Of a stretch of DNA of 64,000 nt, positions 1-9,120 are shown piece by piece. Made by a program: the position numbers and the translations under genes. Origin of the DNA: Thalassococcus profundi (GTDB taxonomy: Bacteria; Pseudomonadota; Alphaproteobacteria; Rhodobacterales; Rhodobacteraceae); NCBI RefSeq assembly GCF_003344785.1, contig NZ_QPMK01000001.1:81001-145000 (forward strand). The letters run 5' to 3'. Positions within the stretch are counted from its first letter, which is position 1. Each line of letters opens with the position of its first letter. The notes beneath the pieces are model-generated. The model searched no databases. It saw nothing but the letters and a program-made list of their open reading frames with translations, and was not told where the DNA came from.

Positions 1-445
1 TTTGTTCCGGGGTCAGGCCGGCGGCCTCTTTTTCGACCAGGTCCGCGTAGAGCGCCTGCACCTCTTCGAAAATCGGGCTGGACGGCTTGATTCGGGCCGA
101 GGCGTAGCCGCCGTCGACCGGCGTGGCCACGGCAAAGACCCAGTAGTGCCGCCCGTCCTGCGCGCGGTTCTTGACATAGGCGCCGATGGTTTCGCCGGCC
201 TTGAGCCGCGCCCACATCAGGTGGAACAGACCGCGCGGCGTGTCCGGGTGGCGCACGATCTTGTGCGGCGCGCCCTTCATCTGGTCCCATTCATAGCCCG
301 AAACCCGGCAGAAGACGCTGTTGCCGGCCTCGATCACCCCGCGCGCATCGGTGCGGCTGAAGAACATTTCGGAGAAATCGAACGGCACCTCGCCGGGCTG
401 CACGCGGCGTGCCTGCGCGACAAGTTCGGGGTCCAGCTGGGACAT
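1..445 (-). CDS. PAS-domain sensor protein, N-terminal part (runs off the window)
   Basis: The reading frame starts at 445, 4 nt after a strong AGGAGG, and is still open at base 1, so only about 148 residues are visible. They form one PAS domain of the Aer/chemoreceptor type: a DFSEMFF start, the IVRHPDTPRGLFHLMW segment and the VKNRAQDGRHYWVFAVATPV strand are typical of redox- or energy-sensing PAS domains in methyl-accepting proteins. A signalling module (MCP, kinase or GGDEF) probably follows beyond the edge, but that is not visible. It lies downstream of the polyamine-type operon on the same strand, with its own ribosome binding site. Confidence 0.75.
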   Translation of the reverse strand, partial: MSQLDPELVAQARRVQPGEVPFDFSEMFFSRTDARGVIEAGNSVFCRVSGYEWDQMKGAPHKIVRHPDTPRGLFHLMWARLKAGETIGAYVKNRAQDGRHYWVFAVATPVDGGYASARIKPSSPIFEEVQALYADLVEKEAAGLTPEQ

Positions 446-516
446 GAAAAAACCTCCTGACGGTCGGGATCATCCCTAGGCCAGAAGGTCTTTCCATTTC
501 GTAAAGCGGTGCCGGA

Positions 517-1704
517 TCAGCCCGGGCTCATGCCGCGAATCCTCTCGGACCGGCGGCGCAGCAATTCGACCGTGGTCAGCAGGCAGATCGAGATGCCCAC
601 CAGGATCGTCGCCGCGGCGAGGATCGTCGGGCTGATCTGTTCACGCAGACCGGTGAACATCTGCCACGGCAGCGTCTGCAGTTCCGCCGAGCCGATGAAG
701 ATGACCACCACGACCTCGTCGAAGGAGGTGATGAAGGCAAACAGCCCGCCCGAGATCACACCGGGCAGGATCAGCGGCATCTGCACCCGAAAGAAGGTGG
801 TGACCGGATTGGCGCCCATGTTGGCGGCGGCCCGGACCAGCGACCGGTCGAAGCCCACCAGCGTCGCCGTAACGGTGATGATGACAAAGGGAATGCCCAG
901 CACCGCATGGGCCAGCACGACGCCCCAGTAGGTGCCGACGATGCCGATCTTGGAGTAGAAGAAATACATCCCCGTCGCCGAGATGATCAGCGGCACGATC
1001 ATCGGAGAGATCAGCACCGCCATGATCGCGCGTTTGCCCGGCACGTGGCTCTGGCTCAGGCCGATCGCCGCCAGCGTGCCGAGGCTGACCGACAGCAGCG
1101 TCGCGACCGGCGCGATCCGCAGGCTGTTCCAGACCGCGTTGGTCCATTCGCTGTTGGTCAGGAAGTCGCGGTAATGCTTGAGGCTGTAGCCGTCGGGGTC
1201 GAACCGCAGCATTTCCGGGGTGAAGGTGAAAAAGTTCTCGGCGTTGAACGACAGCGGCATCACCACCAGGATCGGCGTGATCAGGAAGACGAAGATCGCG
1301 CCGCAGATCACCCGGAAGGCATAATGCCAAAGCACCTGGCCCGGCGTGAGGTAGGGCACCAGGTGCGACCGGTAGCGGCCTTGGCCGATCCAGTAGATGA
1401 ACCAGCCGAAGAACCAGCCGAACAGTCCGCCGACGATCAGCCCCGGCAACGCGCCGAACAACAGGCCGGTCACGGCGAAGATCGCGATCATCGCCCAGCG
1501 GAACAGCTTTTCCTTGTCGGACGGCACGCTGGTCATGGCGATGAAGGCCAGCGCCGCGATCAGCACCGCGCCGCCGACGATGCCGGCGATGGTCGACCCG
1601 TTGGCCGCGCCGACGAAGATGCCGGCGAAGGCGCCCGCAGCACCCACCACGGGCAGGGTGAAGGACATCGGGCGTTGCTCGACTTTGGTCAGAATGGCAC
1701 TCAT
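517..1704 (-). CDS. Polyamine-type ABC transporter permease (PotC-like)
   Basis: Inner-membrane permease of a spermidine/putrescine-family importer, 395 aa. The C-terminal ~270 residues are the PotC-type domain, with the EAA loop (RAAANMGANPVTTFFRVQMP) that docks on the ATPase. The first ~110 residues are an extra hydrophobic region with several predicted membrane segments that E. coli PotC (about 264 aa) lacks. The start at 1704 lies 4 nt after the stop of the PotB-like gene, so the two are translationally coupled. It is the last gene of the operon. The substrate (putrescine, spermidine or a related compound) is inferred from family only. Confidence 0.85.
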   Translation of the reverse strand: MSAILTKVEQRPMSFTLPVVGAAGAFAGIFVGAANGSTIAGIVGGAVLIAALAFIAMTSVPSDKEKLFRWAMIAIFAVTGLLFGALPGLIVGGLFGWFFGWFIYWIGQGRYRSHLVPYLTPGQVLWHYAFRVICGAIFVFLITPILVVMPLSFNAENFFTFTPEMLRFDPDGYSLKHYRDFLTNSEWTNAVWNSLRIAPVATLLSVSLGTLAAIGLSQSHVPGKRAIMAVLISPMIVPLIISATGMYFFYSKIGIVGTYWGVVLAHAVLGIPFVIITVTATLVGFDRSLVRAAANMGANPVTTFFRVQMPLILPGVISGGLFAFITSFDEVVVVIFIGSAELQTLPWQMFTGLREQISPTILAAATILVGISICLLTTVELLRRRSERIRGMSPG

Positions 1705-1708
1705 GTCG

Positions 1709-3385
1709 TCACCCCAGCTTCACGTTGTCGATGCCGACGATCTTGTCGTAGCACCAGTAGAGGGCCATAACGACCGCCAGAAGGATCGTCCCGAGCGCCG
1801 CCGCGAGACCCCAGTTGAGGCTCGACGAGATGTGGTAGGCGATCCGGTTCGAAATGAACGTGCCGGTGGTGCCGCCGACGATCTCGGGCGTGATGTAGTA
1901 GCCGATGGCGAGGATGAAGACGAGGATCGACCCGGCGCCGATGCCCGGCACCGATTGCGGGAAGTAGACCCGCCAGAAGGCCGTCCAGTTGGTCGCGCCA
2001 AGGCTCTTGGCGGCGCGCAGGTAGCTGGGCGGGATCGTCTGCATCACCGAATAGAGCGGCAGGATCATGAAGGGCAGCAGGATGTGCGTCATCGCCACGA
2101 TGGTGCCGAACTGGTTGTTGATCATCACCAGCCGCGCATCGTCTGCAACGAGTCCCAGCCAGACCAGCACGTCGTTGATCACCCCCTGTTGCTGCAGCAT
2201 CACCTTCCAGGCCGAAGTCCGCACCAGAAGCGACGTCCAGAACGGCAGCAGCACCAGGATCAGCAGCAGGTTCGCGCTGCGGCTGGGCAGGTTGGCAAGC
2301 AGCCACGCCACCGGATAGCCCAGCAGGATGCAGCTGAAGGTGATCATCAGGCTCATGAACATCGTGCGCTGGAAGAGGATGCCGTAAATGCGTTCGTTCT
2401 CGTCCCGCAGGGCCGGACCGTCGGGCGTCTTTTCCATGTCCACGGCCGCGAGGAAATAGCCGTTGGTATAGTTGGGGCTGTAGGTCTTGATCGTCGCCCA
2501 GATGTCGTGGTTGCCCCAGTCGTCCTCGATCTCGAGAAAGCCGTCCTTGAAACCGATGGTCTCGAAGTCGCCGACCGCGGCCTTGGCTTCATTGAGCAGG
2601 TCAGCCTGGGCACCGTCATAGCCCGAGACGTCCTGGCTCACGAGGTCTTGGTAGAGTGCCACGTGCACCATTTCCCAGGGCTCTTCTTCGATCGGGCTGT
2701 CCTCGTCCTCGGTCTCGGTGAACTCTGCAAAGATGCCGTACATCTCGGCCGTGCGCGGCAGCAGGTCCTCGATGCCGTCCTTCATTTCGAAGCCGGGGAT
2801 GCTTTCATCATTGCCAGCGCGGGCCTTCGCCTCGGCCACCCAATTCGGTTCCCCCATCAGTTCGGCCCAGGTGACGGCCTCGTCCCAGGCCGGGTTCAGG
2901 TCGTCGAACTGGTCGAAATAGACTTCGCCGATGTCGTCGACGCCGCGCCCGGTTTGGCGGAAGAGCGACGACAGGCCGGTCTGCTCGTAGTTGAGGCGCG
3001 ACCCGAGCCGGGTGTGCAGCTTGCGCTCCTCGGCGATCACCATGTCGTAATACAGGCCCTCGTAGACCGCCTCGCCCGGCAACTCGCCGCTGTCGGCGTT
3101 CCAGTCATCGAGCGCCGCGGTTGTGCGCGGCAGCGTGTCCGAGACGATCTGGTTCTCGACCGAGCGGAACAGCATGTCGGCGATCGGCGCCACGAAGGTC
3201 ACCAGGACGAAAATCAAAAGCGGCGCGATCAGCATCAGCGCCCGCAGTTTCTGGCGGCGCAGCGCGCGGCTCAGAGATTTTTTCAGCGGCGTGCCGTCGG
3301 CGGCCAGCATCGGCCCCGGTTTTTCGGCGGCCTTGGCGGCGGCATCTTGCGGATTGGGTCCGGCCCCGGCTGTTGCGTCGGTCAT
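1709..3385 (-). CDS. Polyamine-type ABC transporter permease (PotB-like) with large periplasmic insert
   Basis: Partner permease, 558 aa, about twice the length of E. coli PotB. A cytoplasmic N-terminus of about 45 residues precedes the first membrane helix (about 48-72). Then comes a soluble acidic stretch of about 265 residues before the remaining helices, which start near residue 340. The permease core has the EAA motif (AAKSLGATNWTAFWRVYFPQ). The insert lies between helices 1 and 2, so it should face the periplasm. The start at 3385 immediately follows the stop codon of the DUF1330 gene. The insert's function is unknown; it may act in substrate reception. Confidence 0.85.
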   Translation of the reverse strand: MTDATAGAGPNPQDAAAKAAEKPGPMLAADGTPLKKSLSRALRRQKLRALMLIAPLLIFVLVTFVAPIADMLFRSVENQIVSDTLPRTTAALDDWNADSGELPGEAVYEGLYYDMVIAEERKLHTRLGSRLNYEQTGLSSLFRQTGRGVDDIGEVYFDQFDDLNPAWDEAVTWAELMGEPNWVAEAKARAGNDESIPGFEMKDGIEDLLPRTAEMYGIFAEFTETEDEDSPIEEEPWEMVHVALYQDLVSQDVSGYDGAQADLLNEAKAAVGDFETIGFKDGFLEIEDDWGNHDIWATIKTYSPNYTNGYFLAAVDMEKTPDGPALRDENERIYGILFQRTMFMSLMITFSCILLGYPVAWLLANLPSRSANLLLILVLLPFWTSLLVRTSAWKVMLQQQGVINDVLVWLGLVADDARLVMINNQFGTIVAMTHILLPFMILPLYSVMQTIPPSYLRAAKSLGATNWTAFWRVYFPQSVPGIGAGSILVFILAIGYYITPEIVGGTTGTFISNRIAYHISSSLNWGLAAALGTILLAVVMALYWCYDKIVGIDNVKLG

Positions 3386-3673
3386 CTACACCCCCTCGAC
3401 AAGAATGATTGTGCTGGTTGCGGTCCGGCGGCGGATCTCGGCGACCTCCTGGTAGGCCGGGTCGTTGTAGGCCCGCTTCGCGGTTTCGAAATCCGGGAAT
3501 TCGATCACGACATGACGGTTTTCCGTCACGCCTTCGGGGGTTTCGGAGGCGCCGCCACGAACGATGAACCGGCCGCCGAAGCCTTCAAGGATCGGCGTGT
3601 CGCGCTCGACATATTCCTTGTACGCGTCGGGATCGTTCACCGTGATGTGGCCGATGATATAGCCTTTGGGCAT
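3386..3673 (-). CDS. DUF1330 family protein
   Basis: A 95-residue protein with the DUF1330 dimeric alpha-beta barrel signature: GYIIGHITVNDPDAYKEY at the N-terminus and VVIEFPDFETAKRAYNDPAYQE in the middle. The family's biochemical role is not established. It sits inside the transporter operon, between the binding-protein gene and the first permease gene, and its stop codon abuts the permease start. That tight coupling suggests a role linked to the imported compound, but this is inference. No signal peptide is visible, so it should be cytoplasmic. Confidence 0.85.
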   Translation of the reverse strand: MPKGYIIGHITVNDPDAYKEYVERDTPILEGFGGRFIVRGGASETPEGVTENRHVVIEFPDFETAKRAYNDPAYQEVAEIRRRTATSTIILVEGV

Positions 3674-3717
3674 CGCCCGTCCCCTGTCTGTCGGTCTTTC
3701 GCTTTTCTTCTTGGTGT

Positions 3718-3777
3718 CCGGTGGCCCCGCGCGGAGGCCACCGGAAAGCCTGGCAGAGGGTGGGTTTTCAACCCACC
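3718..3777 (-). promoter_or_regulatory. Two stem-loops between binding-protein gene and downstream operon genes
   Basis: Two perfect inverted repeats follow the binding-protein stop codon: an 8-bp stem with 3-nt loop (3759-3777) and a 9-bp stem with 9-nt loop (3718-3744). There is no following T-run. This position is typical of structures that protect binding-protein mRNA or reduce expression of downstream permease genes. That role is inference. Confidence 0.55.
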
Positions 3778-3790
3778 GCCACAGGTCCGC

Positions 3791-4918
3791 TTATTGCGCG
3801 AGCCAGGACTGGAACTTCGCGTCGATGTCGTCGCGGTAGTCGGCCCAGAACTCGTAGTTGTAGACGAAGATGTTCTCCGAGTTCTCGGGCGCCGTCGGCA
3901 TGTGCGGCCCCATCGCGATGCCCAGCTCGGCATGTTCGCCCACGAGCGGCGCGGAGCTCTTGCGCGCCGGACCGTACGAGATATAGGCGGCCTGGTCGGC
4001 AAGACGCTGAGTGTCGGTGGCGAAGCGCACGAAATCGAGCACGCGGTTCAGGCGGTCTTCCGGCAGGTCGGCGGGGATGATCCAGCCGTCCAGGTCGAAC
4101 ACCTGCGCGTCCCACAGCATCGCGAAATCCTGGTCCTGCTCTTCGATGGCCGAGAACCAGCGGCCGTTGTAGGACGACCCCATCACCACCTCGCCATCGG
4201 CGAGAAGCTGCGGCGGCTCGGCGGCGGCGGACCACCAGACGGTCTGGTCCTTGATGGTGTCGAGCTTGTCGAGCGCCTGCTGTTGACCCTCTTCGGTGGC
4301 CAGCACGTCATAGATCTCGTCCTTGGCCACGCCGTCGCAGAGCAGCGCCCATTCCATGTTGTTGATCGGACGGCGCTCGAGCGTGCGCTTGCCCGGATAG
4401 GTCTCGAGGTCGAACATCGCGCAGATGCTGCTCGGCGCTTCGGCGCCCTCGGGCAGCAGGTCGGGGCGGTAGGCCGCGGTGGTCGAATAGACGATCTGCG
4501 GGATGAAGCAGTCCGACACGATCAGATCGCCGAAATCGTCCGAGGCGTCGGTGCCGTCGGGCGCCGCCTCGAGGATCTCGTCGTGGTCGATTTCCATCGC
4601 CAGGCCCTCGTCGCAGAGCCGGATCGCGTCCGACGCGACCACGTCGACCAGGTCCCAGGTCACGTTGCCGGCCTCGTTCATGGCGCGCAGCTTGGCCACC
4701 GCCTCGTTCGAGGATTCGTCCCAGGTCGCCGAGACATCGGGGTTCATCTCGAGATAGGGCTCGACATAAGCCTTCTGCTGGCTGTTCTGGTAGGCGCCGC
4801 CCCAGCTGACCAGGGTCATGCTGTTGGCCATGTTCCCATGCGCCTCGGCGAACACCATGCCGCCTGCGGCCACGGTCAGCGCCGTCGTTGCCATCAGTGT
4901 CTTGCTGAATTTCATCAT
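3791..4918 (-). CDS. Polyamine-type ABC transporter substrate-binding protein (PotD-like)
   Basis: Periplasmic binding protein of the PotD/PotF family. The start is one of two adjacent ATGs (4918 or 4915). The sequence GGGAG lies 3 nt before the first and 6 nt before the second, so 4915 (374 aa) is also plausible. A signal peptide (MKFSKTLMATTALTVAAGG, cut near FAEAHG) is followed by LVSWGGAYQNSQQKAYVEPY, a typical start of the mature fold. It captures substrate for the two permeases encoded downstream. Gene order is ATPase, this gene, DUF1330, permeases. Confidence 0.88.
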   Translation of the reverse strand: MMKFSKTLMATTALTVAAGGMVFAEAHGNMANSMTLVSWGGAYQNSQQKAYVEPYLEMNPDVSATWDESSNEAVAKLRAMNEAGNVTWDLVDVVASDAIRLCDEGLAMEIDHDEILEAAPDGTDASDDFGDLIVSDCFIPQIVYSTTAAYRPDLLPEGAEAPSSICAMFDLETYPGKRTLERRPINNMEWALLCDGVAKDEIYDVLATEEGQQQALDKLDTIKDQTVWWSAAAEPPQLLADGEVVMGSSYNGRWFSAIEEQDQDFAMLWDAQVFDLDGWIIPADLPEDRLNRVLDFVRFATDTQRLADQAAYISYGPARKSSAPLVGEHAELGIAMGPHMPTAPENSENIFVYNYEFWADYRDDIDAKFQSWLAQ

Positions 4919-5040
4919 AGTCTCCCTAAGCTGCCCGTTTACGAAAGGGGTCCGGGTGACGGGCACTCATTGGCCGGACCCTCGTGTTCACCGTCCGGGC
5001 AGGACCCTCTCGGCCCCGCCCGTTCGATCATCGGTGAATG

Positions 5041-6138
5041 TTACGTCGCGTCGAGAGCGCGACAATCCTCCGGCAGCCAGCCGATGGTGATCTTCTCGCC
5101 GGGACTCAGACGCACCTGGTCGGCGCGGTTCCGGGTCTTGACGACGAAGTCTTCCTTGCCAGCCACCTTGAGCCGTGTGCGGAACACGTCGCCCATGTAG
5201 ACGAATTCCTGAACCTCGGCTTCGAGCGTGTGGGCATCGGGGCCCATCTGCGGATTGAACTCGACCCGCTCGGGCCGGATCGACACGCGGGTGCGCTCGC
5301 CCTTCTGGCTCACGTTGACGGGGACCGCGTCGATCACCGCGCCCTGGTCCAGCTTGACCGTGCAGCGGCCCGATCCGATGGTCTCGACCGTGCCTTCCAG
5401 CGTGTTGTTCTCGCCGATGAATTGCGCCACAAAGCTGTTCTGCGGCGCCTCGTACAGCTCGTCCGGCGGCGCCAGCTGCTGGATGCGGCCGTCATCGAAG
5501 ACCGCCACGCGGTCCGACATGGTCAGGGCCTCGGTCTGGTCGTGGGTCACGTAGACCACGGTGATTCCGAGGTCATCGGCGATGCGCTTGATCTCGAACT
5601 GCATGTGTTCGCGCAACTGCTTGTCGAGCGCGCCCAGCGGTTCGTCCATCAGCACCAGCTCGGCTTCGAACACCAGCGCCCGCGCCAGCGCGATCCGCTG
5701 CTGCTGACCGCCCGAAAGCTGCGCCGGACGGCGGCCGCCAAAGGCCCCCATCTGCACCATGTCGAGCGCGCGCTTGACCTTCTTCTCGCGCTCCGATTTG
5801 CCCATCTTGCGGACTTCGAGCGGGAAGCTGAGGTTCTCGGCCACGGTCATGTGCGGAAACAGCGCGTAATTCTGGAACACCATGCCGATGCCGCGCTTGT
5901 GCGGCGGAATGTGGTTGATGCTGACGCCGCCGATCTTGATCTCGCCGTGGGTGGCCGTCTCGAACCCGGCCAGCATCATCAGGCAGGTGGTCTTGCCCGA
6001 ACCGGACGGCCCGAGCATGGTCAGAAACTCACCCTTCGGCAGGCTCAGATTGAGGTCCTTGACGACGAGATTCTCACCGTCATAGCTCTTTTGGACGCGT
6101 TCGAATGCTACGAACGCTTCGTTTGATCCATCCGCCAA
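5041..6138 (-). CDS. Polyamine-type ABC transporter ATP-binding protein (PotA-like)
   Basis: Cytoplasmic ATPase, 365 aa, first gene of the operon. It has Walker A (GPSGSGKTT), the signature LSGGQQQR, Walker B (LVLMDEPLGALD), the switch histidine (VTHDQTEAL) and a C-terminal TOBE-like domain. I place the start at a TTG (6138), because GGGAG lies 8 nt upstream, the nearby ATG (6131) is out of frame, and no in-frame ATG occurs before the Walker A region. The 120-nt gap to the binding-protein gene fits one transcript. Confidence 0.9.
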   Translation of the reverse strand: MADGSNEAFVAFERVQKSYDGENLVVKDLNLSLPKGEFLTMLGPSGSGKTTCLMMLAGFETATHGEIKIGGVSINHIPPHKRGIGMVFQNYALFPHMTVAENLSFPLEVRKMGKSEREKKVKRALDMVQMGAFGGRRPAQLSGGQQQRIALARALVFEAELVLMDEPLGALDKQLREHMQFEIKRIADDLGITVVYVTHDQTEALTMSDRVAVFDDGRIQQLAPPDELYEAPQNSFVAQFIGENNTLEGTVETIGSGRCTVKLDQGAVIDAVPVNVSQKGERTRVSIRPERVEFNPQMGPDAHTLEAEVQEFVYMGDVFRTRLKVAGKEDFVVKTRNRADQVRLSPGEKITIGWLPEDCRALDAT

Positions 6139-6669
6139 AAACCTGGCTCCCTGTGTGTTCCGCGGATTTGCTCCGCTGTCATGTGGTAACTAAACCGCGT
6201 GATGCCCCGGCATGCAACTGGATTGCTGGTTTTCGACCCCTTGGCGGTAATCTACAGGACATCCGGACATATAACTTGCACTTATCGGGCGATTTCACCG
6301 CAAGAAAGCGACCATTTTTGCAGAGTTCCCGTCAGACCGCGGAGAACTCCCTTCCCGTTCAAACAAAAATGACAGGACGGATGTCCGAGAATCACTTGGC
6401 AAAGCGGAAAAATGGTCAAACTCAACTCTTCCGGGTGTCATCGGCGTGGGTCCGCTGATCGAAAATACGGCAATTCGCCCGCGGCCATTCCGAAACCGCC
6501 ATGCAATGTCGTTTTCTTTCCACCCCGCTTGAACCCTTTTTTTGTAGGTGTCACCGTCAAGCACAAAGGGACATCTTCCCATCAACCACCCCCCCGTCGC
6601 GGAGGACGCCGCTTGCAGCGCGTGCTGCGACCGGGTGCCGCGCTGGGGTGACAGGACCGGAGCGACCGC
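6139..6669. promoter_or_regulatory. Divergent intergenic region, polyamine-type operon / argE-like gene
   Basis: 531 bp without a convincing gene. It is clearly more AT-rich than its surroundings, notably around 6240-6560, and must hold the divergent promoters of the transporter operon and the deacetylase gene. I could not assign specific -35/-10 boxes or a known riboswitch. Confidence 0.5.
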
Positions 6670-7830
6670 ATGACCGACCTTGCCGCGACCGAAAAGGTTC
6701 TCGCCGACCTGATCGCCTTTCCGACGGTGTCTTCGGATCCGAACCGGGCGATGATCGGCGACATGGCGCAGCGACTCGAAGACCTGGGCGCGCGGGTCGA
6801 AGTCTTCGAGGACGCCTCGGGCGGGAAGGCAAACCTCTTTGCCACGCTGGGGCCGGATGCGCCCGATGGCGTGGTGCTGTCGGGCCATTCCGACGTGGTG
6901 CCGGTGACCGATCAGGACTGGCACACCGATCCGTTCGAGATGACCGAGCGCGGCGATCTGCTCTATGGCCGCGGCACCTGCGACATGAAGGGCTTCATCG
7001 CCGCCTCCATCGCCATGGCACCGATCTTTGCCGAGGCAAAGCTGCACCGCCCGGTGCATTTCTGCTTTACCCACGACGAGGAGGTGGGTTGCCTCGGCGC
7101 GCAGGCGCTGGTGCCCGAGTTGCAGAAACGCGGCTACCGCCCCGCCATCGCCATCGTCGGCGAACCCACGGACATGAAGGTGATCGAGGGCCACAAGGGC
7201 TGCTGCGAATACACCGCGCGCTTTACCGGGCTCGAAGGCCACGGGTCGAATCCCGACCGCGGCGTCAATGCCGCCGCCTACGCGGTCAAATACGTGTCCC
7301 GTCTGCTGGAACTGGCCGAGGATCTCAAGCGGCGGGTGCCGCGCGAAAGCCGCTTCGACCCGCCTTGGACCACGATCAACATCGGCCGCATCGCCGGTGG
7401 GGTGGCGCATAACGTGATCCCCGGAAAGGCCGAGGTCGAGTGGGAGATGCGGCCGGTCCAGTACGGCGACGCCGAATTCGTCAAGGAGGCGCTGCAGCAG
7501 TATATCGAGGAAGAACTGCTGCCCGCCATGCGCGCGGTCAGCCCACAGGCGGACATCTCGACCCAGGTGATCGGCGAGGTCGTGGGGCTGGAGCCGATGG
7601 ACGTGAACATGGCGCGCACGCTGATCGCCTCGCTGACGGGGTGCGAGACCGCCGACGTGGTGCCCTTCGGCACCGAGGCGGGCCTCTTTCAGCAGATGGG
7701 CATGTCGGTGGTGGTCTGCGGGCCGGGCTCCATCGCCCAGGCACACAAGCCCGACGAATACCTCAGCCGCAGTCAGTTGTCGGAGTGCCTGACCATGCTG
7801 GAGGGGTTGCGAACGAACCTTTCGGCCTGA
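6670..7830 (+). CDS. argE: Acetylornithine deacetylase / M20 family metallopeptidase (ArgE-type)
   Basis: 386-aa zinc amidohydrolase of the M20 family. Metal and catalytic motifs are in order: SGHSDVVPV (zinc His and base Asp), GRGTCDMKGF (bridging Asp), THDEEVGCLG (Glu pair) and a C-terminal His in QAHKPDEYL. The ArgE branch deacetylates N-acetylornithine in arginine synthesis. Roseobacters often carry ArgE paralogs beside transporters, so a role in degrading another N-acyl amino acid cannot be excluded. A GGAG 7 nt before the ATG supports the start. It converges with the taurine permease gene. Confidence 0.85.
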   Translation: MTDLAATEKVLADLIAFPTVSSDPNRAMIGDMAQRLEDLGARVEVFEDASGGKANLFATLGPDAPDGVVLSGHSDVVPVTDQDWHTDPFEMTERGDLLYGRGTCDMKGFIAASIAMAPIFAEAKLHRPVHFCFTHDEEVGCLGAQALVPELQKRGYRPAIAIVGEPTDMKVIEGHKGCCEYTARFTGLEGHGSNPDRGVNAAAYAVKYVSRLLELAEDLKRRVPRESRFDPPWTTINIGRIAGGVAHNVIPGKAEVEWEMRPVQYGDAEFVKEALQQYIEEELLPAMRAVSPQADISTQVIGEVVGLEPMDVNMARTLIASLTGCETADVVPFGTEAGLFQQMGMSVVVCGPGSIAQAHKPDEYLSRSQLSECLTMLEGLRTNLSA

Positions 7831-7854
7831 CCGGGCGTCCCCTCGGAGGCCGGA

Positions 7855-9120
7855 TCAGGACCGGCCCTTCCACGGCACGAGAATGCGCTCGGCCCAGCGC
7901 ATCAGCACGTCGATGCCAAAGCCGATCACGCCGATCAGGATGATCCCCATGATGACGATGTCGGTCAGCTGGAATTTGCTGGCCACCATGATCATCATGC
8001 CGGCGCCCTTTTCCGCCGCCACCAGCTCGGCCGCGACGACGGTGCCCCAGCAGACGCCCATGGCCACCCGCGCGCCGGTGAATATCTCGGGCAGGGAGTT
8101 TGGCACGATGACGTGTCGCATGATCTGCCACTTGCTGGCCCCCAGCGAATAGGCGGCGTGGACCTTGGAGATGTTGACGCCCGACACGCCCGCCCGCGCC
8201 GCGATGGCCATGATCCAGAGCGCTGCAAGGAACAGAAGGATGATCTTGCCGGTCTCGCCGATGCCCGCCCAGATGATGACCAGCGGGATCAGCGCCAAGG
8301 GCGGCACCGGGCGCATGAATTCCACGATCGGATCGAACCAGCCACGGAACCAGTCCGATAGCCCCATGGCATAGCCCAGCGGAATGCCCAGAGCCGCGCC
8401 GCAGAGAAATCCGACGATCACGCGAAAGAGCGAATAGCCCAGGTGTTCCCACAGGGTGCTGTCGCGGTAGCCATCGCGGGCGATCTCTGCCATCCGCGCC
8501 ACCACGGCCTCTGGCGCGGGCAGCCATATGGGCTCCATCTGCCAGCCTTTCGCCGGTTCGAAGTTGAGCGTGCCCTTCGGGCTCATCCCGATGCGGCCAT
8601 ACTCGGTGTGGACAGACCCGCCCGGCTCCAGCGGCTGGCCGTCGACGGCCACAACCCGGTGCTCGACGCCCTCGGGCACCTCGTCGTTGCGGTCGACACG
8701 GACAAGGCCCGAGCGCCAGGCGCCGATTTCGTCCACGTCGTTCTTGGCAAATCCGTCGCCGGGGTCGACCTCGGGCAGGACCGGGTCGTCACCCGCGCGG
8801 GTGACGACGATGCTGACCGTGGCATCGTCCCGCTCCCCGGTGCTCAGCTCGGCGGTGTAGTCGAACTTGGCCGTGCCGATGAACGGACCCGGCGCGTGCA
8901 GGAAGGACGGCACCAGGGTCGACCCGGTGAAGGCCGCCCAGAGCAGGAAGATCGTCAGGACCGACAGGATGCTGGCGATCCGGTTCGGTCGCACCGCGCT
9001 TTCGTCGCCGAAGGTCACGGTCTTGAGCGAGGCGTAATCGTTGGTCGCTGTCTTGACGATCAACTTGACCACGAAGAACGAGGCGATGAAGATCGCGGCG
9101 TAGATGAGGAAAACGATCAT
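7855..9120 (-). CDS. tauC: Taurine ABC transporter permease with extended N-terminal half
   Basis: Inner-membrane permease of the SsuC/TauC type, 421 aa against about 275 for E. coli TauC. The C-terminal half has the usual helices and EAA loop (HAAYSLGASKWQIMRHVIVP). The N-terminal half has two membrane segments (about 2-20 and 48-66), then a soluble stretch of about 120 residues (about 75-195) before the conserved LPAPEAVVARM. The start overlaps the tauB stop by ATGA (9117-9120). Assignment to taurine rests on the linked tauA, tauB and tpa genes. Confidence 0.85.
   Translation of the reverse strand: MIVFLIYAAIFIASFFVVKLIVKTATNDYASLKTVTFGDESAVRPNRIASILSVLTIFLLWAAFTGSTLVPSFLHAPGPFIGTAKFDYTAELSTGERDDATVSIVVTRAGDDPVLPEVDPGDGFAKNDVDEIGAWRSGLVRVDRNDEVPEGVEHRVVAVDGQPLEPGGSVHTEYGRIGMSPKGTLNFEPAKGWQMEPIWLPAPEAVVARMAEIARDGYRDSTLWEHLGYSLFRVIVGFLCGAALGIPLGYAMGLSDWFRGWFDPIVEFMRPVPPLALIPLVIIWAGIGETGKIILLFLAALWIMAIAARAGVSGVNISKVHAAYSLGASKWQIMRHVIVPNSLPEIFTGARVAMGVCWGTVVAAELVAAEKGAGMMIMVASKFQLTDIVIMGIILIGVIGFGIDVLMRWAERILVPWKGRS

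Noticed and set aside
1397..5200. A 1267-codon plus-strand open frame
   Set aside because: It is antisense to the transporter genes, rich in Arg/His/Asp from high-GC codon shadows, and has no recognisable domain.
6295..7746. A 483-codon minus-strand frame opposite the deacetylase gene
   Set aside because: It is a mirror of argE codons; argE has full M20 motifs and a ribosome binding site.
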